NCBI GenBank assembly: GCA_016271365.2
Contig: CM028136.1
Location: 470,206,001 to 470,270,000, forward strand
DNA: 64,000 nucleotides
Direction: 5' to 3'
Origin: Neoceratodus forsteri
Lineage: Eukaryota > Chordata > Ceratodontiformes > Ceratodontidae
The position numbers and the translations under genes are program-made. A model generated the notes under the pieces. The model did not search any database. It saw nothing but the letters and a program-made list of their open reading frames with translations, and was not told where the DNA came from. Shown in pieces: positions 21,955 through 33,419 of this stretch; within the stretch, counting starts at the first letter, position 1; every line of letters starts with the position of its first letter.

Positions 21955-22218
21955 TTTCCATTTTTGTCTCTTGGAAGGCTGTCCTCTTGGTCACTCAGCA
22001 GACAAATTAAAATCCATCTGTTGGTGCTCTAGGTCATCTATTTTGTCCGGAACTTTTTATTTCATTTAAGGGCACTTTATTCTAACAAAGTCCTGAAAAA
22101 CATGGTTATATTTGTCAGTTTTGGTTATGAATAACTGCAGATTTAGCTGTAGCTCCCAGAGCTCTGGAGAACATGTCCACTCAGCTAGAGCTCATCACAT
22201 GACTCCTCGTGCATTGCC

Positions 22219-24480
22219 CCTTTAAGAATAAGCAGTATGACTACATTGCCTCTTTAAGAGACAGTGTCTTGGGTGCGATGTGCTCTGCCCAATATGGTGC
22301 CCATGACATCTGCTGTATAATGCGCATGCATGCCGCTGAGCTGCTACCCTTCTCATGATGGCCACTGGGGTGAGTATAAAATGGTAGCCATGATGTCAGT
22401 GCTGTAATGCACATGCACTGTGACATCACCGTCAATGTGCACATGCACCAGGAGGCAGACTGGGGAGGAATGGCCAACAGATTGGGCAGTTGCACCTGGT
22501 GTTATTGTTGAGAGGGCATGAAAGTTAAAACAAAGGAGAGAGCTGCCAGGAAGATGGAGGATGGGCAGTGTGTGTCAACTGGGACCTGGCTGCCATAGTG
22601 ACAGAGATCTGCTGCTGAGAGGTAAAGCTGGATGAATTGGCACTGCACCCAGGTCAGTTGGGGTTTGCCTTAATTATGGGTACTTTTAGGTACAGAAGGT
22701 AGTAGGGTTTATGGCACTAGCATTCATGGAGGAGCCCACTCACAAGGGGCTTGACTCATGCCAGAGATCTTGGAATCAGTTGCAAGAGGTTCTGCAACTG
22801 GGAGACTGACCAGTGTTGTTTTATAGACCTGGGATTGGCTTTTTATGAGAGTATTGAACGATCCCAGTCCCTTGCATTCCCATGTGCTCTCTCGGGGTGG
22901 GTGGAGGGGGGCAGGAAGGTACTCCATCTGTGCATCTGGAGAGCTTTTCCAAGGTACATTTTTAAATATCCTTAGCATTCTAATGCTGCTACTAATGGCA
23001 ACACAAATCGAGAGCTATATCTGAGCTAAAAAACATGTAGCTGTAACCCCATTAATAAATGTCAGTAGCTTCACTATGAGCCTCCGAGAACATTGTAGCT
23101 GAAGACATGCAATATATATATAGAACTTGAGCAGTACCCTACATTCCCAGTTTGTGGCTTTAAGTTGTCTATGCATAGCTGTATCAAAGATCTCTAGGCT
23201 GTATTCCAGTATCTAATTTAAACAGTCATAATAATACCAATATCTAATTTAAACAGTCATATGCTCTGCTTTAATTTAGTAATAGTCTCTTTCCATGAAT
23301 AGCTAGTGAAAATACAGATTGCAGAAATTGCATCGCAGAGCAGCTACTCCTGGTTTAATTACTTGATAAGGTTGTACCACTATATTATTGGAGATATTTG
23401 TATGTCCATTTTTTTACCTTATTTACTGGTAGCTGTGGGAGCAAGGCAAGGTGCTTGTATCCTCTGTGACACACATTAAAAAACTGGAGTTCTATGGTCA
23501 GGAGGTGGGTCTAGGCAGATCAGATTTTGAACATCTGGTCACATATGCATCATTAGCCTGTGAGATGGACGTAACCCAGATGGTAAAGGATGGGGGATGC
23601 TGTAAGGTGATACAATATGCAATAGCTGTGTCCCACATTGTTAAAGTTCTGTCCCAGATGGGGAAGGTGCTCTCTCACACTACAAACTCATGCTTCAGAA
23701 GCAAAATCCATACTAATGTATTAGGCTAGTTTAGAAATTAACATTGCACAAATAATAGCACTAGTTTTCACAGTGTTCTGAGCATGTGCCTCAGTGCTTG
23801 ATGATGTATCCCTGACTCACAGTCCCACAGTTTGAGAGTCAGTGTTGCATATTTTAGTGATATGAATGAAAAGTATACAGTATCCAGGCTGCACTGATGG
23901 TGATGCTGATGGTGACAATGAAGGGCACAATTTCTCTGTGACAATTTGGGTCTAAGTTCTGTAGCATGTACCCTCATTGCAGCAGAACTTCTGCAGCATT
24001 AGTTTCCTATTTTTGCAGAAGTTCTGCAGTGGAAGTTAAGGAAATGAACAGCATATAGTGACTCCACCCCAGCACCAAGGTAGGGGAAAAATGTCTGTTT
24101 TCAGGCTGGGATCCAAGAACCAGGGCCGGTTGTCAGTTTACTCCTGAGTTCTTACACATGCAGTTTTAAAAGGGAAAAGCCATGCTCCATCCATCTCAGC
24201 CCCTTGTGCTTCCTGCCGCACACTGAGAGCCCCTCAGGGTCACCATATTCAGAGTAGTAATATTTCTATCAGCTTCCACACTGTGCAGCAATAGCTATCC
24301 TTCTTGTTTTTCACAATAGTAGTGCTTTCTGCAGCTTCACACAAAGCAGTTCTGGGACAAGAAATCAGAATTTGAACCTTGCAGGGAAATTGGAAGGATG
24401 ATTGCTACACAACATGGAATCAGATAAAAACATTACTACTTCAAATAAGGTGAATCCAGGATGCTGTAAAAGTGTGACGG
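22219..24480. other. No gene recognised
   Basis: I see no coding signature in these 2.2 kb. There are two loosely similar segments around 22285-22330 and 22375-22415 (ATGGT.GCCATGA...GCACATGCA-like), a 20-bp tandem copy TATCTAATTTAAACAGTCAT at about 23212-23264, and a short inverted repeat GCAGAACTTCTGCA / TGCAGAAGTTCTGC at about 23984-24030. Confidence 0.5.
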
Positions 24481-24574
24481 AGGGCCCTGTGCAAACACAA
24501 CACACTATGGACTGATGGGAGTGCAGGGCCACCACAAACATATAAGGCTAGGATTACACTATCTCAAAAAGTAA

Positions 24575-24976
24575 GAAAATGAATTGCAAAAAACTTTGTT
24601 AATGCATCAGATAGGGTTGAAGTGACAAAAAGTATGGAAATGAGGCATCGGGGTTGAGACCCTAACCCCCACCTAACCCTACCACCCCATCCCCACTCTT
24701 CACAGACCAACAGACATTGGGGTGTGCCTTGGGGTAACTGGGCAGAACACTCACCCCATTCTCCTACACTGTACCATCTCAGCTTCCTTACAAATGGAAT
24801 TGGGTGAGAGGTCCGAAGACCCCAAGGCACACCCTCACACCTGTTGGTCTGTGGCGAGTGGGGTGGTAGAGTTGGGTGGGTGGGGGTTAAGGTCTCAACC
24901 CTAATGCCTCATTTCCTTACATTTGTTGCTTCAACCCTAACTGATGCATTAACAAAGTTTTTTGCAATGAATATCT
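24575..24976. repeat. Foldback MITE-like element, copy 1 (~400 bp near-complete palindrome)
   Basis: The two halves are reverse complements along almost their whole length: GCAAAAAACTTTGTTAATGC near 24586 mirrors GCATTAACAAAGTTTTTTGC near 24945; CCACAGACCAACAG-type inner blocks mirror at 24699 and 24840. Only a short loop near 24775 is unpaired. Three further complete copies and three half copies occur in this window. No coding frame is credible. Confidence 0.88.
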
Positions 24977-24978
24977 TC

Positions 24979-25017
<39 letters not shown>

Positions 25018-25018
25018 G
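24977..25018. repeat. (TATC)n microsatellite abutting foldback copy 1
   Basis: About ten TATC units directly follow the outer end of the foldback arm. Confidence 0.95.
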
Positions 25019-25029
25019 ATATATATGGT

Positions 25030-25200
25030 CGAGTAAGCAGTTTAATGATAAACCCCAAATGTTGCACCTTAATAACTTTGCAACCATTCAACAGATTTGC
25101 ATGGAACTTGAAATGCGTGGTGTTGTATGGTAGATCTCTTGATCTGTCAAGTTGCATTTTGGTCAGACTTGCAGTTTTCATGCAGCCTAAGGACCCCATA
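25030..25200 (+). repeat. Repeat block B (plus orientation)
   Basis: The block has AGCAGTTTAATG..AAACC, GCACTTTAATAA, GTAACCATTCAA and TAGATCTCTTGAT elements. It recurs at 26555-26720 (plus) and, reversed, at about 45500-45660 and 47850-47985, next to a GATA/TATC or degenerate TA-rich tract every time. It is non-coding. Confidence 0.8.
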
Positions 25201-25205
25201 GCACA

Positions 25206-25345
25206 TCCCAATGCCGGTTGATGTGTGGAGGATGGGGGGGGTGGTAGGGTAGGGGGATTAGGAGCTCAACCCTAACATCTTATTTCCCTGCTTTTGTCAC
25301 TTCAATCCTAACTGATGCATTAACAAAGTTTTTTGTAATGAATAT
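25206..25345. repeat. Right half of a foldback element
   Basis: CTCAACCCTAACATCTTATT through GCATTAACAAAGTTTTTTG matches the right arm of the complete foldback copies; the matching left arm is absent or replaced by block B. Confidence 0.8.
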
Positions 25346-25354
25346 ATACTCTGT

Positions 25355-26188
25355 GGGCTGGATATTCAAAGGGGTTGTGCATGGCACAACAGTGTTGTGC
25401 CGGGCGAAACCCACTGATGCGCCCCGGTGTGATATTCAGAGATGGATGTTGCGCTATTTTCAAATCCTGATGCACCGGGTCACCAGTAATGTATGTGGCG
25501 CAAGTGTGGGGGGTGTGCCCATGCATACTCGGCACATCCCGATATTCATCCCAGGATGTGTTGAGCATATGCAGGTGCAACCCTTACTTGTGCCGCACAC
25601 TGGTGCTCAAAGTTCAGCCAAAAAATAAAGGAGCAAGGGCTGGCCACCCACAGGTGAGCCACCATATTGCAGGGCACAACACGGCAGCTGCCAGCTGGTG
25701 GTGGCCACCTGAGCTACGGAGCCAGGGTCTGTCAGCATCATGACCCCCCATGCCTGATCATGGGCATTGTAATAGAGAACATATCCCTGGTGGTCCAGTG
25801 GACCACTTCCAGCCCAATCGCAGGCATAAGTATAATAAAAGACACTTTAAATATCCCTGGTGGTCCAGTGGACCACTTCCAGCCTGATCACGGGCATGAG
25901 TATAATAATAAACATTTAAAATTATCCCTGGTGGTCCAGCAGTACTCCCTCCACCCACCCACTCAGACCCACCACCACCCCTCTCCCTCCCGGTCAGCGG
26001 TGGACAGCAGCACCCCAGCCACAAGCCGCCTGGCCACCCGCCGACTGACTGCTTACAGTGCGGCTGTACGCCCCATTGGTTCGCAGTGTACAGACCATAC
26101 CGTACTACACAGTCCTGATATGTGAATGGATCCAGTTATGCTGCACCCAGGCTTGCACCCTGCCTGGTGCATTCTGAATATCCCAGCC
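25355..26188. mobile_element. Harbinger-type MITE (non-autonomous), copy 1
   Basis: The ends GGGCTGGATATTCAAA (25355) and, reversed, GGCTGGGATATTCAGAATGC (to 26188) resemble the autonomous Harbinger terminus GGCCCAGATATTCAGA. TCTGT flanks both ends. The interior is unrelated to the autonomous copy and contains a roughly 70-bp tandem repeat shared with the copy at 60602. The small frames inside are not genes. Confidence 0.75.
25752..25945. repeat. ~70-bp minisatellite inside Harbinger MITE
   Basis: The unit TATCCCTGGTGGTCCAGTGG then ACCACTTCCAGCC, GGGCAT and AGTATAATAAA starts at 25782, 25852 and 25923 (period 70-71). The same unit occurs four times at 61060-61290. Confidence 0.88.
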
Positions 26189-26222
26189 TCTGTATATCTA
26201 TATATATATATATATATATATA

Positions 26223-26380
26223 ATAGATAAACCACTCTGAGGTGTCTTGGTCATGTACTCTGATATCGCACTCCTTGGTGTGCGTTGTTATGCATAGAAA
26301 TGTTAAGCTGAAAAGGCCAACCACCCAAGGCATGCGTGATATCAGAGCGCAACCACACACCTCAGAGTGGTTTATCTATC
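26223..26380. repeat. Hairpin MITE with ~45-bp arms inserted at a TA-rich site
   Basis: TAGATAAACCACTCTGAGGT (26223 on) and CTGATATCGC are mirrored by GATATCAGAGCGC and ACCTCAGAGTGGTTTATCTA (to about 26380). It sits beside an (AT)n run (26200-26222). A further partial arm (TGTGGTCGCGCTCTGATAT) follows near 26426. Confidence 0.78.
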
Positions 26381-26554
26381 TTATAAAATGTCAAAATTGT
26401 TTAGGAGGGGGTGAAAGTGCAGGTGTGTGGTCGCGCTCTGATATACGCACGATCATGTGATGTGTTTTATACAATCAGAACACTGGATTTAGACCCTTTA
26501 TGTTTAACCATTTTATAAATATTTATATATATATATCTATAGATATAGATATAT

Positions 26555-26720
26555 AGTTAAGGTTGCGTAGGCAGTTTAATGTTAAACCTCAGATTTTGCA
26601 CTTTAATAATTTTGTAACCATTCAATGAATTTGCACAAAATTTGGTATGCACTGTTCCGTGGGGTAGATCTCTTGATATATCAGTTTTGTTTCAATCAGA
26701 TTTGTGGATGTCGTGCTGCA
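26555..26720 (+). repeat. Repeat block B, second plus copy
   Basis: GGCAGTTTAATGTTAAACC, GCACTTTAATAATTTTGTAA and GGTAGATCTCTTGATATATC align with 25030-25160. It is preceded by a degenerate TATA/TAGATA tract (26518-26556). Confidence 0.78.
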
Positions 26721-26929
26721 CATAGTGAAACATGCTAAAATTCACCTTTTGGGAATTTTTTTTCCTGATGCGATACCATTTGTAATTTTGTTCTGCAATT
26801 TTCATGGTAGAAAGAGCTTGCCCTAAAGAACAAGCCAGCATTATTTTGGTGAAACAATATTAATCTGGTCCAAAGTTATTAAATTTAGAAATTTCAGGTT
26901 CTGAGTATGCTCAGTTCAGTCTTTTGGAT

Positions 26930-27071
26930 AGCTGCATGGTATGAAAAAGGATTTTGGTCTGATGAAAAGGGATTTTGACAGCTCACAAAAAGGGATCCTT
27001 AGAATCCCTTTTTTGTTAGTCACCACCTTGTTTGTTTGTTTTTTTAGCCCAAACAAAACATTATAACTTTG
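26930..27071. repeat. AAGGATTTTG module cluster, left of LINE B
   Basis: GAAAAAGGATTTTGG, AAAAGGGATTTTGACAGCTC and AAAAAGGGATCC occur in a row. These continue the same modular repeat as 35030-35660, from which they are separated by the LINE B insertion. Confidence 0.75.
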
Positions 27072-28021
27072 CCCAGGGATGTCTTCTTTTGTAATAATTT
27101 TTTATTGTTTTCCAAAAAGTAAGAAAAAAGAAGAAACAATCATAATACAATATACAGTCACATATTCTGTACATACATTTAGCCACCTTTTGACTTTTTA
27201 TAAGTACAAAGTGCCAGTACAATAGGCAAGGGAAAAGGTTAAGGGGTAGAGGAAGGAAAGAGAGGGGTACAGACAAATATCAGTTTATTTGTTAGATACA
27301 CATTAGTATACTTACTGGTGATATGAACACTCTGATTCAGGTGACAATGTCAACTGTATAGTTGAAGGGATCTACCTCAGAACTTACTGAATGAGTTCCC
27401 CTGCCAGAAAAACTATTATTTAGAGGCAGAGTATTAGGTACGAGGGGGGTACTCTACTGTATCCTCATCAAATCCAAGTAAATATCATGTAAGGGTACTC
27501 ACCAAAACAAGGTGCCAACTCAGAAAGTCATCTTTGCTGGACATAAACACCTCAAACAGTACCTTTGTGTATCTGCAACCAGACATATCCCTCTTCACGG
27601 CATCTAGAGAAAGTTGGGTAAGAGTGTGTATATGCTCTGCAAGAGACCTGTCTGACCCTGGAACAGAAACAAGTGTATCTCAAGCTTAAATCTGTACTAG
27701 GTGGGTTAAACATTCTACATATCATCGTATATGCAACCACCTGTACATTTATTGAAAGAGTCATAATTATAATCTCCAATCCGACAATGGAAAACCAGGG
27801 CCTCCCCACATGTTATTGAGTCCTTTGGTAGAAATTCCTTTTTGTAGTACCTTTATACCAACAGGAGAAAATGGGGATATTCACCCTGTCTCTGTTGGTG
27901 ATTGGACCATACCAAGATATTTAAGATAGGGATCCCAGCAGGTTTCAAAAGTGGAAAGTTTGGACTTCTGCAGATAAGATATCTTGTCCAGTTTGGCCAA
28001 GGTAGATAGGGACCCCAATAT

Positions 28022-28581
28022 TTATGCCATTGTAGGAATCAGGGGGGTTCTCCATTTGCATAGAATGGCTCTTTTTGTTTGTAAAGCCAAGAATGCTAGC
28101 CACCTATATCTTAATGGGGACAGCTTGGGTATATCAACACAAATACCCAAGAGAAAGAAGAAAGGGCTAAGGGGAATCGATTGTTGTAGAACCCTGGAGG
28201 CAATTTTTTGTACTTCTTGCCATAGGAGCTGGATTTTTGGACAGGACCACAATACATGCACTAGGTCACCCCCTCCCCGGCTTTTGGCATCTCCAGCAAT
28301 TTTCTAAAAAATTCTATTAATTTAGCTTTATGAAGAATGACTGGGGTTCTGTACCAAGAGTGTGCAATTTTATTTTGAATTAATCTGGATTTGGCATCTG
28401 TGAACCAGGTATGTGTATCTACCCACGCTTTATCCCAGGCCTCAGAAGATATATGAATCTGCAGCATCTTCTCCCATCTTTGCCTTCCTTCGTCTGATTG
28501 AGATGGAAGAGTATCTCTGAGAGTAGCATATATGTGACCTGCAAGGCCCTTAGAACAAAGTATCCACTTGGTCAAGGGCAA
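28022..28581 (-). pseudogene. LINE B ORF2 C-terminal tail
   Basis: Two adjoining frames encode the C-terminal region: WEKMLQIHISSEAWDKAW followed by MHVLWSCPKIQLLWQEV, the Cys motif (H-x-x-W-x-C-P-x-x-x-x-x-W) seen in L1/Tx1 ORF2 ends. There is a frameshift between 28261 and 28581. Confidence 0.78.
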
Positions 28582-28596
28582 AGTTTTATCATGGCT

Positions 28597-29456
28597 TTAA
28601 CTGGGGGATAAAAGGTACCGAGTTGCATCTCTGAGTTGGAGATATCTCCAAAAGTTTGAGTGTGGGATGCCCCATACTTGTCGCAAAGAGTGGAATGTCT
28701 GCAGGGCTTTATGATTAGGAACCAACAAATCACCCAATTTAGTAATACTCAACTCCATCCAGTGTTTCCATAGAACTTCAACTCCTCCTATAGTAATGGC
28801 TGGATTTTGCCAGATAGGCACATAGGAGAGTGGGAGGGGGTCCAAGTTCATTTTGCAATGAGAACTGAACTAGTTGGCTCTGGATGCAATCACTGTGGGT
28901 GAGGTAAGTTCTACACTTATCTTACTGGCCACAGACTTTTCAGGGCTATTCCTCTGTACAAAAAGGGAAAAGGGATGGAGCAGACCCATAATATCTGTTT
29001 CTAGTTGTATCCATTGTGGCGAGAGGGGGAAGGGGAGCACACCCATTTGACCGTTTGAGCCAAAAGGAAGACCTAGCAGTATCCCTCTGGCCAGGGGAGA
29101 TTCCAACCGCCTTTCTTCCAATGTGACCTCAGTTTAGATCGACTGAATCTGGGTTTGGATCCCTCCCAAAGAAAATCCCCAATTAGTTTATCGAAAACCT
29201 GAAACTACTGTTTTGGTAAGGGAACAGGCAGGTGCATCAGGAGATAGAAGAATTTAGGGGCTGAGATCAAAGTCACCACCACAACTTTTCCCTCTAAGGT
29301 GAGTTTAAGAAATCTCCATCTATCGAAAGCTGTCTTAATAGAGGAGAAGAGGGGTTGTACATTAGATTGCCATATTGTCTCCAGGGATGGGGTCAAAAAA
29401 ATACCCAGATATGTAATCCCTTCTGATGTCCAGAGTAAAGCATCTGCAGCTATCAC
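28597..29456 (-). pseudogene. LINE B ORF2 post-RT region
   Basis: The region is broken into several frames. It contains EGITYLGIFLTPSLETIWQS (YLGI block), FDRWRFLKLTLEGKVVVV and ISAPKFFYLL (29205-29456), then WLELP-like and WIQLETDIMG segments in 28870-29121, and YVPIWQNPAIT in 28597-28851. These match the connection domain after the RT palm. Confidence 0.72.
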
Positions 29457-29536
29457 TTGTACACAGTGGGCATTGAGAGGGAGTACTTCTGTCTTATTCC
29501 GGTTCAGTCATAAACCTGAATAATTTGAGAAGACTT

Positions 29537-29860
29537 CTAAGAGAGCAAGGAGGGGGAGATGGCATTATGTGCATCTTCCAAAAGGAGAAGGAGATCGTCA
29601 GCGTACATAAAAGTTGTATAGGACGTATTCCCCACTGTCAACCCTTTTATCTCCTGGTGGTTTTGAATAGCCGCAGCCAGGGGCTCGACTGCCAGCACAA
29701 AGAGGAGGGGGGAGAGCAGGCACCCTTGCCTCATACCTATGCCCAAAGGGAATGGGGAAGAAAGCATTGAGTTTGTGTTAACTCTGGCTAAGGGGCCTTC
29801 ATAGATGGCTTTTATCCTGGCAAGAAATGTTTCCCCTAGCCCAAAGTGGAAAAGAGTCAT
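29537..29860 (-). pseudogene. LINE B RT palm with intact YADD
   Basis: The segment holds MTLFHFGLGETFLARIKAIY, GIGMRQGCLLSPLLFVLAVE (RT block with R-Q-G-C-x-L-S-P) and TTFMYADDLLLLL. The catalytic YADD is intact. A single-base frameshift near 29862-29872 separates it from the preceding 462-codon frame, whose end KAFDSVE is directly continued here. Confidence 0.9.
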
Positions 29861-29873
29861 ATATTAAATAGTC

Positions 29874-31262
29874 CTACTCCACGGAATCAAATGCCTTTTC
29901 AAAGTCAACCATGATGGCAGCTGTGGGAGTATGAAGGGACTTAGCAAGGGGGAACAGGTTCAGCAGGGTTCTTAAGTGATCTGAGCTATGTCGTCCAGGT
30001 ATAAATCCGACTTGTGAGGGATGTAAAAGAATGCTCAATAGAGAACTAAGTCTGGAGGCTAAGATTTTAGCATAAAATTTACTGTCCAAATTTATTAGTG
30101 AAATTGGGCGGTAATTTCCAGGGTTGGTAGGGTCTTTGCCTTTTTTAGGAATAACAACTATGATTGCCTCCCGCATGGAGGGCAGTAGAGCATCCTTAAG
30201 TTCTATCTCCTGAAACACTTCGGTTAGAAGGGGTGAAATAGTAGGGGCCAGAATCTGGTAGAAATCTGCTGTGTAACCATCACTGCCTGGAGATTTCCCT
30301 TTTTTCAAGTCTTGGATGGCTGCGGTCACTTCCTGTCTTGAAATGGGGAGGTCTAGGAGTTGTGTTTGCTGCCTCTGTAGTTTAGGCAGTTCTAATGTGT
30401 CCAAAAATCCTTGTGTGTCTCTGTTAGGACCAGTGTGGGTGGAGGAGTATAGCCTTTTATAAAAGGAGGACATAGAATCATTAAAAACCCTAGGGGAGGT
30501 ACTCAGTACCCCTTGTTTGTTCTTCAAACCAGGGATATATCTGCTGGCCTGCTGTTTGCGTAGTTGATATGCCAGTACTTTACCCCCTTTGTCCCCACCT
30601 TCCCAAAAGGTGTGCTTAAGGTAAAGGATAGCAGCTTCGTCTTTCCTGTTCAGAAATTGGTTAATTTCAAACCAGATACCCAAAATGGATTTACCTATAG
30701 GTGAATGAATGGAAGGAGAGGACATAGCCTTAAAAATGCTTTCAGCTGCAGCTAATCTCTGTTCAAGAGAGACCAGCTGCAGTTCCCTTTGCCTAAGTTT
30801 GGCTGCAGCAAACCCCATAAAGTTACCTTGTATCGTGGCTTTGAAGGCTTCCCACATTGTACAGGCAGAGGTGTCATTTATAGGATTCTCAGCTAGAAAA
30901 AGAGAAGCCTCCTTGTTAACCCAGGGAATAAAGTCAGGGTCTTTCACTAGAAGTGGGTCTAATCTCCATTGTTTAGTAGGGGGAACCACAGGGTCCCATT
31001 GTATAAGGAGCTGGACTAGGGCATGATCCGAGATATAGCAGGGAAGAATTGAGACATCAAGGGTTTTAGTTGTCAAGGTAGATGAGCCGAGCCAAAAATC
31101 CAGCCGACTGTATGAGGTATTTGCTGCCGAATGAAATGTATAGTCTCTTGTTCTGGGATGAAATAGCCTCCACAAGTCTGTAAGCCCTTGATCAGAGATC
31201 ATTTTCTGGAGAACCTTCCCACTTCTAAGATGTGCCTCCTTCCCCCCCATCATTCCTATCAA
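29874..31262 (-). pseudogene. LINE B endonuclease C-terminus and RT N-terminal half
   Basis: A 462-codon frame starts in the endonuclease (TRDYTFHSAANTSYSRLDFW; ISDHALVQLLIQ, the SDH motif) and runs through the linker into the RT: AIQDLKKGKSPGSDGYTADF (block 0/1), IIVVIPKKGKDPTNPGNYRP, then ISLINLDSKFYAKILASRL, SQVGFIPGRHSSDH and MVDFEKAFDSVE. This order is diagnostic for L1/Tx1-type ORF2. It ends at the frameshift before the palm. Confidence 0.92.
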
Positions 31263-31811
31263 AGAGAGGTATCAGTGTGAGGTTAAAGTCCCCACCAATA
31301 AGCAGGGGGCAGTTTGGGGGGTTAAATTCCAGAATTACCTCTGCCAGATTATGAAAGAACTGAGGAGTATCCTTGTTGGGGGCATAAACATTACACAGGG
31401 TGAGTGGACCTGTGGGTGTATTGTACATGGCCGTTACCCATCTGCCATCTTGGTCTGAAAGGGTCTGCTTTAACATCCAGGTGAGAGATTTATTTACCAG
31501 GATGAGAACCCCATGATTCCTAGTCAGGGCATAGGAGTGAACTTGCTGACCAACCCATCTTTCCTCATATGGATATGGTCATCCTCGGAGAGTTTGGTCT
31601 CCTGCAGGAAGGCCACTTGGGAACGAATACGTTTCAGGTGGGCCAGAACCTTCTTATGTTTTATTGGGGAGTTTAGCCCCCTGACATTCCATGTGTGTAT
31701 CACAATATCAGACATTATGTTTAAGGGCCCCCAGGATATAACAAGCAGAAAGAAGAACCCAAGGAGAAGGGCAGCCGGCGTGCCCCTGTGTGTTAAGTAA
31801 TTAGAGGTCAC
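31225..31811 (-). pseudogene. LINE B endonuclease N-terminal half
   Basis: Frame 31524-31811 has IVIHTWNVRGLNSPIKHKKV (N-terminal W/N-x-R-G-L-N-S motif) and VAFLQETKLSEDD (catalytic E in QET). Frame 31225-31476 has TLCNVYAPNKD and CPLLIGGDFNLTLIPLFDR (GDFN). A short gap with a stop or frameshift divides them. Together with 31262 downward they form a nearly complete APE endonuclease. Confidence 0.9.
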
Positions 31812-31829
31812 TACCCCACCACTAACAGG

Positions 31830-33415
31830 AAAGCTTTATAAAAGGCCATGGGTTTATCTATCAACACTATAGAGACTATATACTGCCTAAAAGTCTTAAC
31901 TAACTAACTAACTTATCCTACAAAATAGTAAAGGAGGTGCGGCAGGACTAAACCAGCTAGAACCCTAGCCAATGGTATGCCCTGTCACCCTTGGGGATGT
32001 GTAACAGATACTTCCCAAAGGGGAAGAGAACACCTTACTGCTATGTTGCTTATACTAGGTTATCTGGCACCAAGGTGAAATCAGGAAGAGCAGCTAACCA
32101 ACTCTTACTACAGCCATGTCCGGATCTGCCTGCAAACCCTTCAAATGGGAAGTAAGAATCATATCAATGGGTTCTTAAACTGGTATTCAGCTTATATACC
32201 GGTAGAGAAAGCAGAGACTCCACTTATATCATTAGGCCTAACCTTCTTGGGATTCATTGATCTGTTAACAATGATCTGCCAGGAGGCAGAGGTTAACGAA
32301 AACCCAAAAGTGCAGAGGCTAGAAGTGTGAGTCAACTGCTCATTGAGTCTTCCCTATAATAATACCATCCCACAGAGCAACCAGAGGGTGAGAGGGGGGA
32401 AATCCTCAAAACAGGCCAGAAATGGCTCATATATCTTTGGCAACCACTGAGTACAGTCAACCATTGCACTACAAGCTTAAAACATTTCTAACATACCGTT
32501 ATGGTAAGCAGCATGTATGCAGACCCATTTTACAGCCCTACCCCTCATAAAATAACATTCAGCTCTGGGTAGGGTTGTCTTGTATACAGGGTAAATTAAT
32601 ATTACACGGGAGGGTTGGTGCAGGAGCACTAGTGCTATTTTGGGTACACAGTGTAACATAAAGCCCACTCAAACTATATTGAAACTGAATTAGATCCAGT
32701 ATCTATGCTCTTTTTCCTGCACGTCACCTCCCCCGTTTGCACCACCATCTGACAGCGTCTTCTCCAAATGCCAAACATAGTGTCAAGCAAAAATTCTGAG
32801 TGGAGGGACGTCATGAGAAAAGAACGAAGGTCAAAACCTGTCTCTGCATTCGCAAAGGCCAAGAAGTGTGCCCAGAATGGGATCCACTAAGGGTAAATTA
32901 CACCCCCCACTGGTCCTCTGTTAGGACATACTGATGAAAACTCATTCATAAACCAGTGTGGGGGGGAGATCAGGGATAAATCTTTAGAATCAGCCTTAAG
33001 GGAGAGTAGTGAGCCTTATGGGAAGGCAATGAGGGAGTGCCATTAAACTCCTTAAGGGTAAATGACAATACCAGCAGGGTTATCTGGCCATCCTACCCAT
33101 CCAAATTATAACTCCCGAGCAGTCACATCATTATACATTAACTTAATTTGTCTTGTTTACATCCTTTGCACTCTATAAAACAGAAACTAGCCAAAAGAGA
33201 CCAACAGGTAAGCGACTGTGTCTACATTAAAGCAAACTGTGTTTTCTGACACTAGAAGGAAACCTCTGTCCCAAAATGGATCGAAGTTTGATCCAGTTAT
33301 GTAGGTCTCAGTCGTTCTCCCTTATTCCCCACCCTTCGATTTCCAAATTCTCTACATCATCAGCCCTCAGATACTTATCTGACTATTCAACAGCTTAGGT
33401 TAAGGAGGGTTCCCA
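31830..33415 (-). other. LINE B ORF1-ORF2 intergenic region
   Basis: About 1.6 kb lies between ORF1 and endonuclease without a convincing reading frame (only 60-odd codon frames). LINE C has a comparably long spacer, so this may be normal for the family. Confidence 0.5.
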
Positions 33416-33419
33416 ATGT

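Larger units (their letters stand above)
14312..22206 (-). mobile_element. L1/Tx1-type LINE A, ~7.9 kb, heavily decayed, with 12-bp TSD
   Basis: The sequence TCGTGCATTGCC occurs on both sides (14300-14311 and 22207-22218), an exact 12-bp target-site duplication that fixes both ends. The element is read on minus: coiled-coil ORF1 (about 21658-21954), a long intergenic region, endonuclease (about 17685-18300), RT (15600-17025) and a C-terminal Cys-containing tail (14550-14891). The 3' end has AATAAA (complement at 14342-14347) followed by an A/T-rich tail. Many stops and frameshifts make it the most degraded of the L1-type copies here. Confidence 0.88.

Noticed and set aside
24977..25018. CRISPR-like or telomere-like array
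   Set aside because: The tract is a simple TATC microsatellite; there are no direct repeats with unique spacers in this eukaryotic window.
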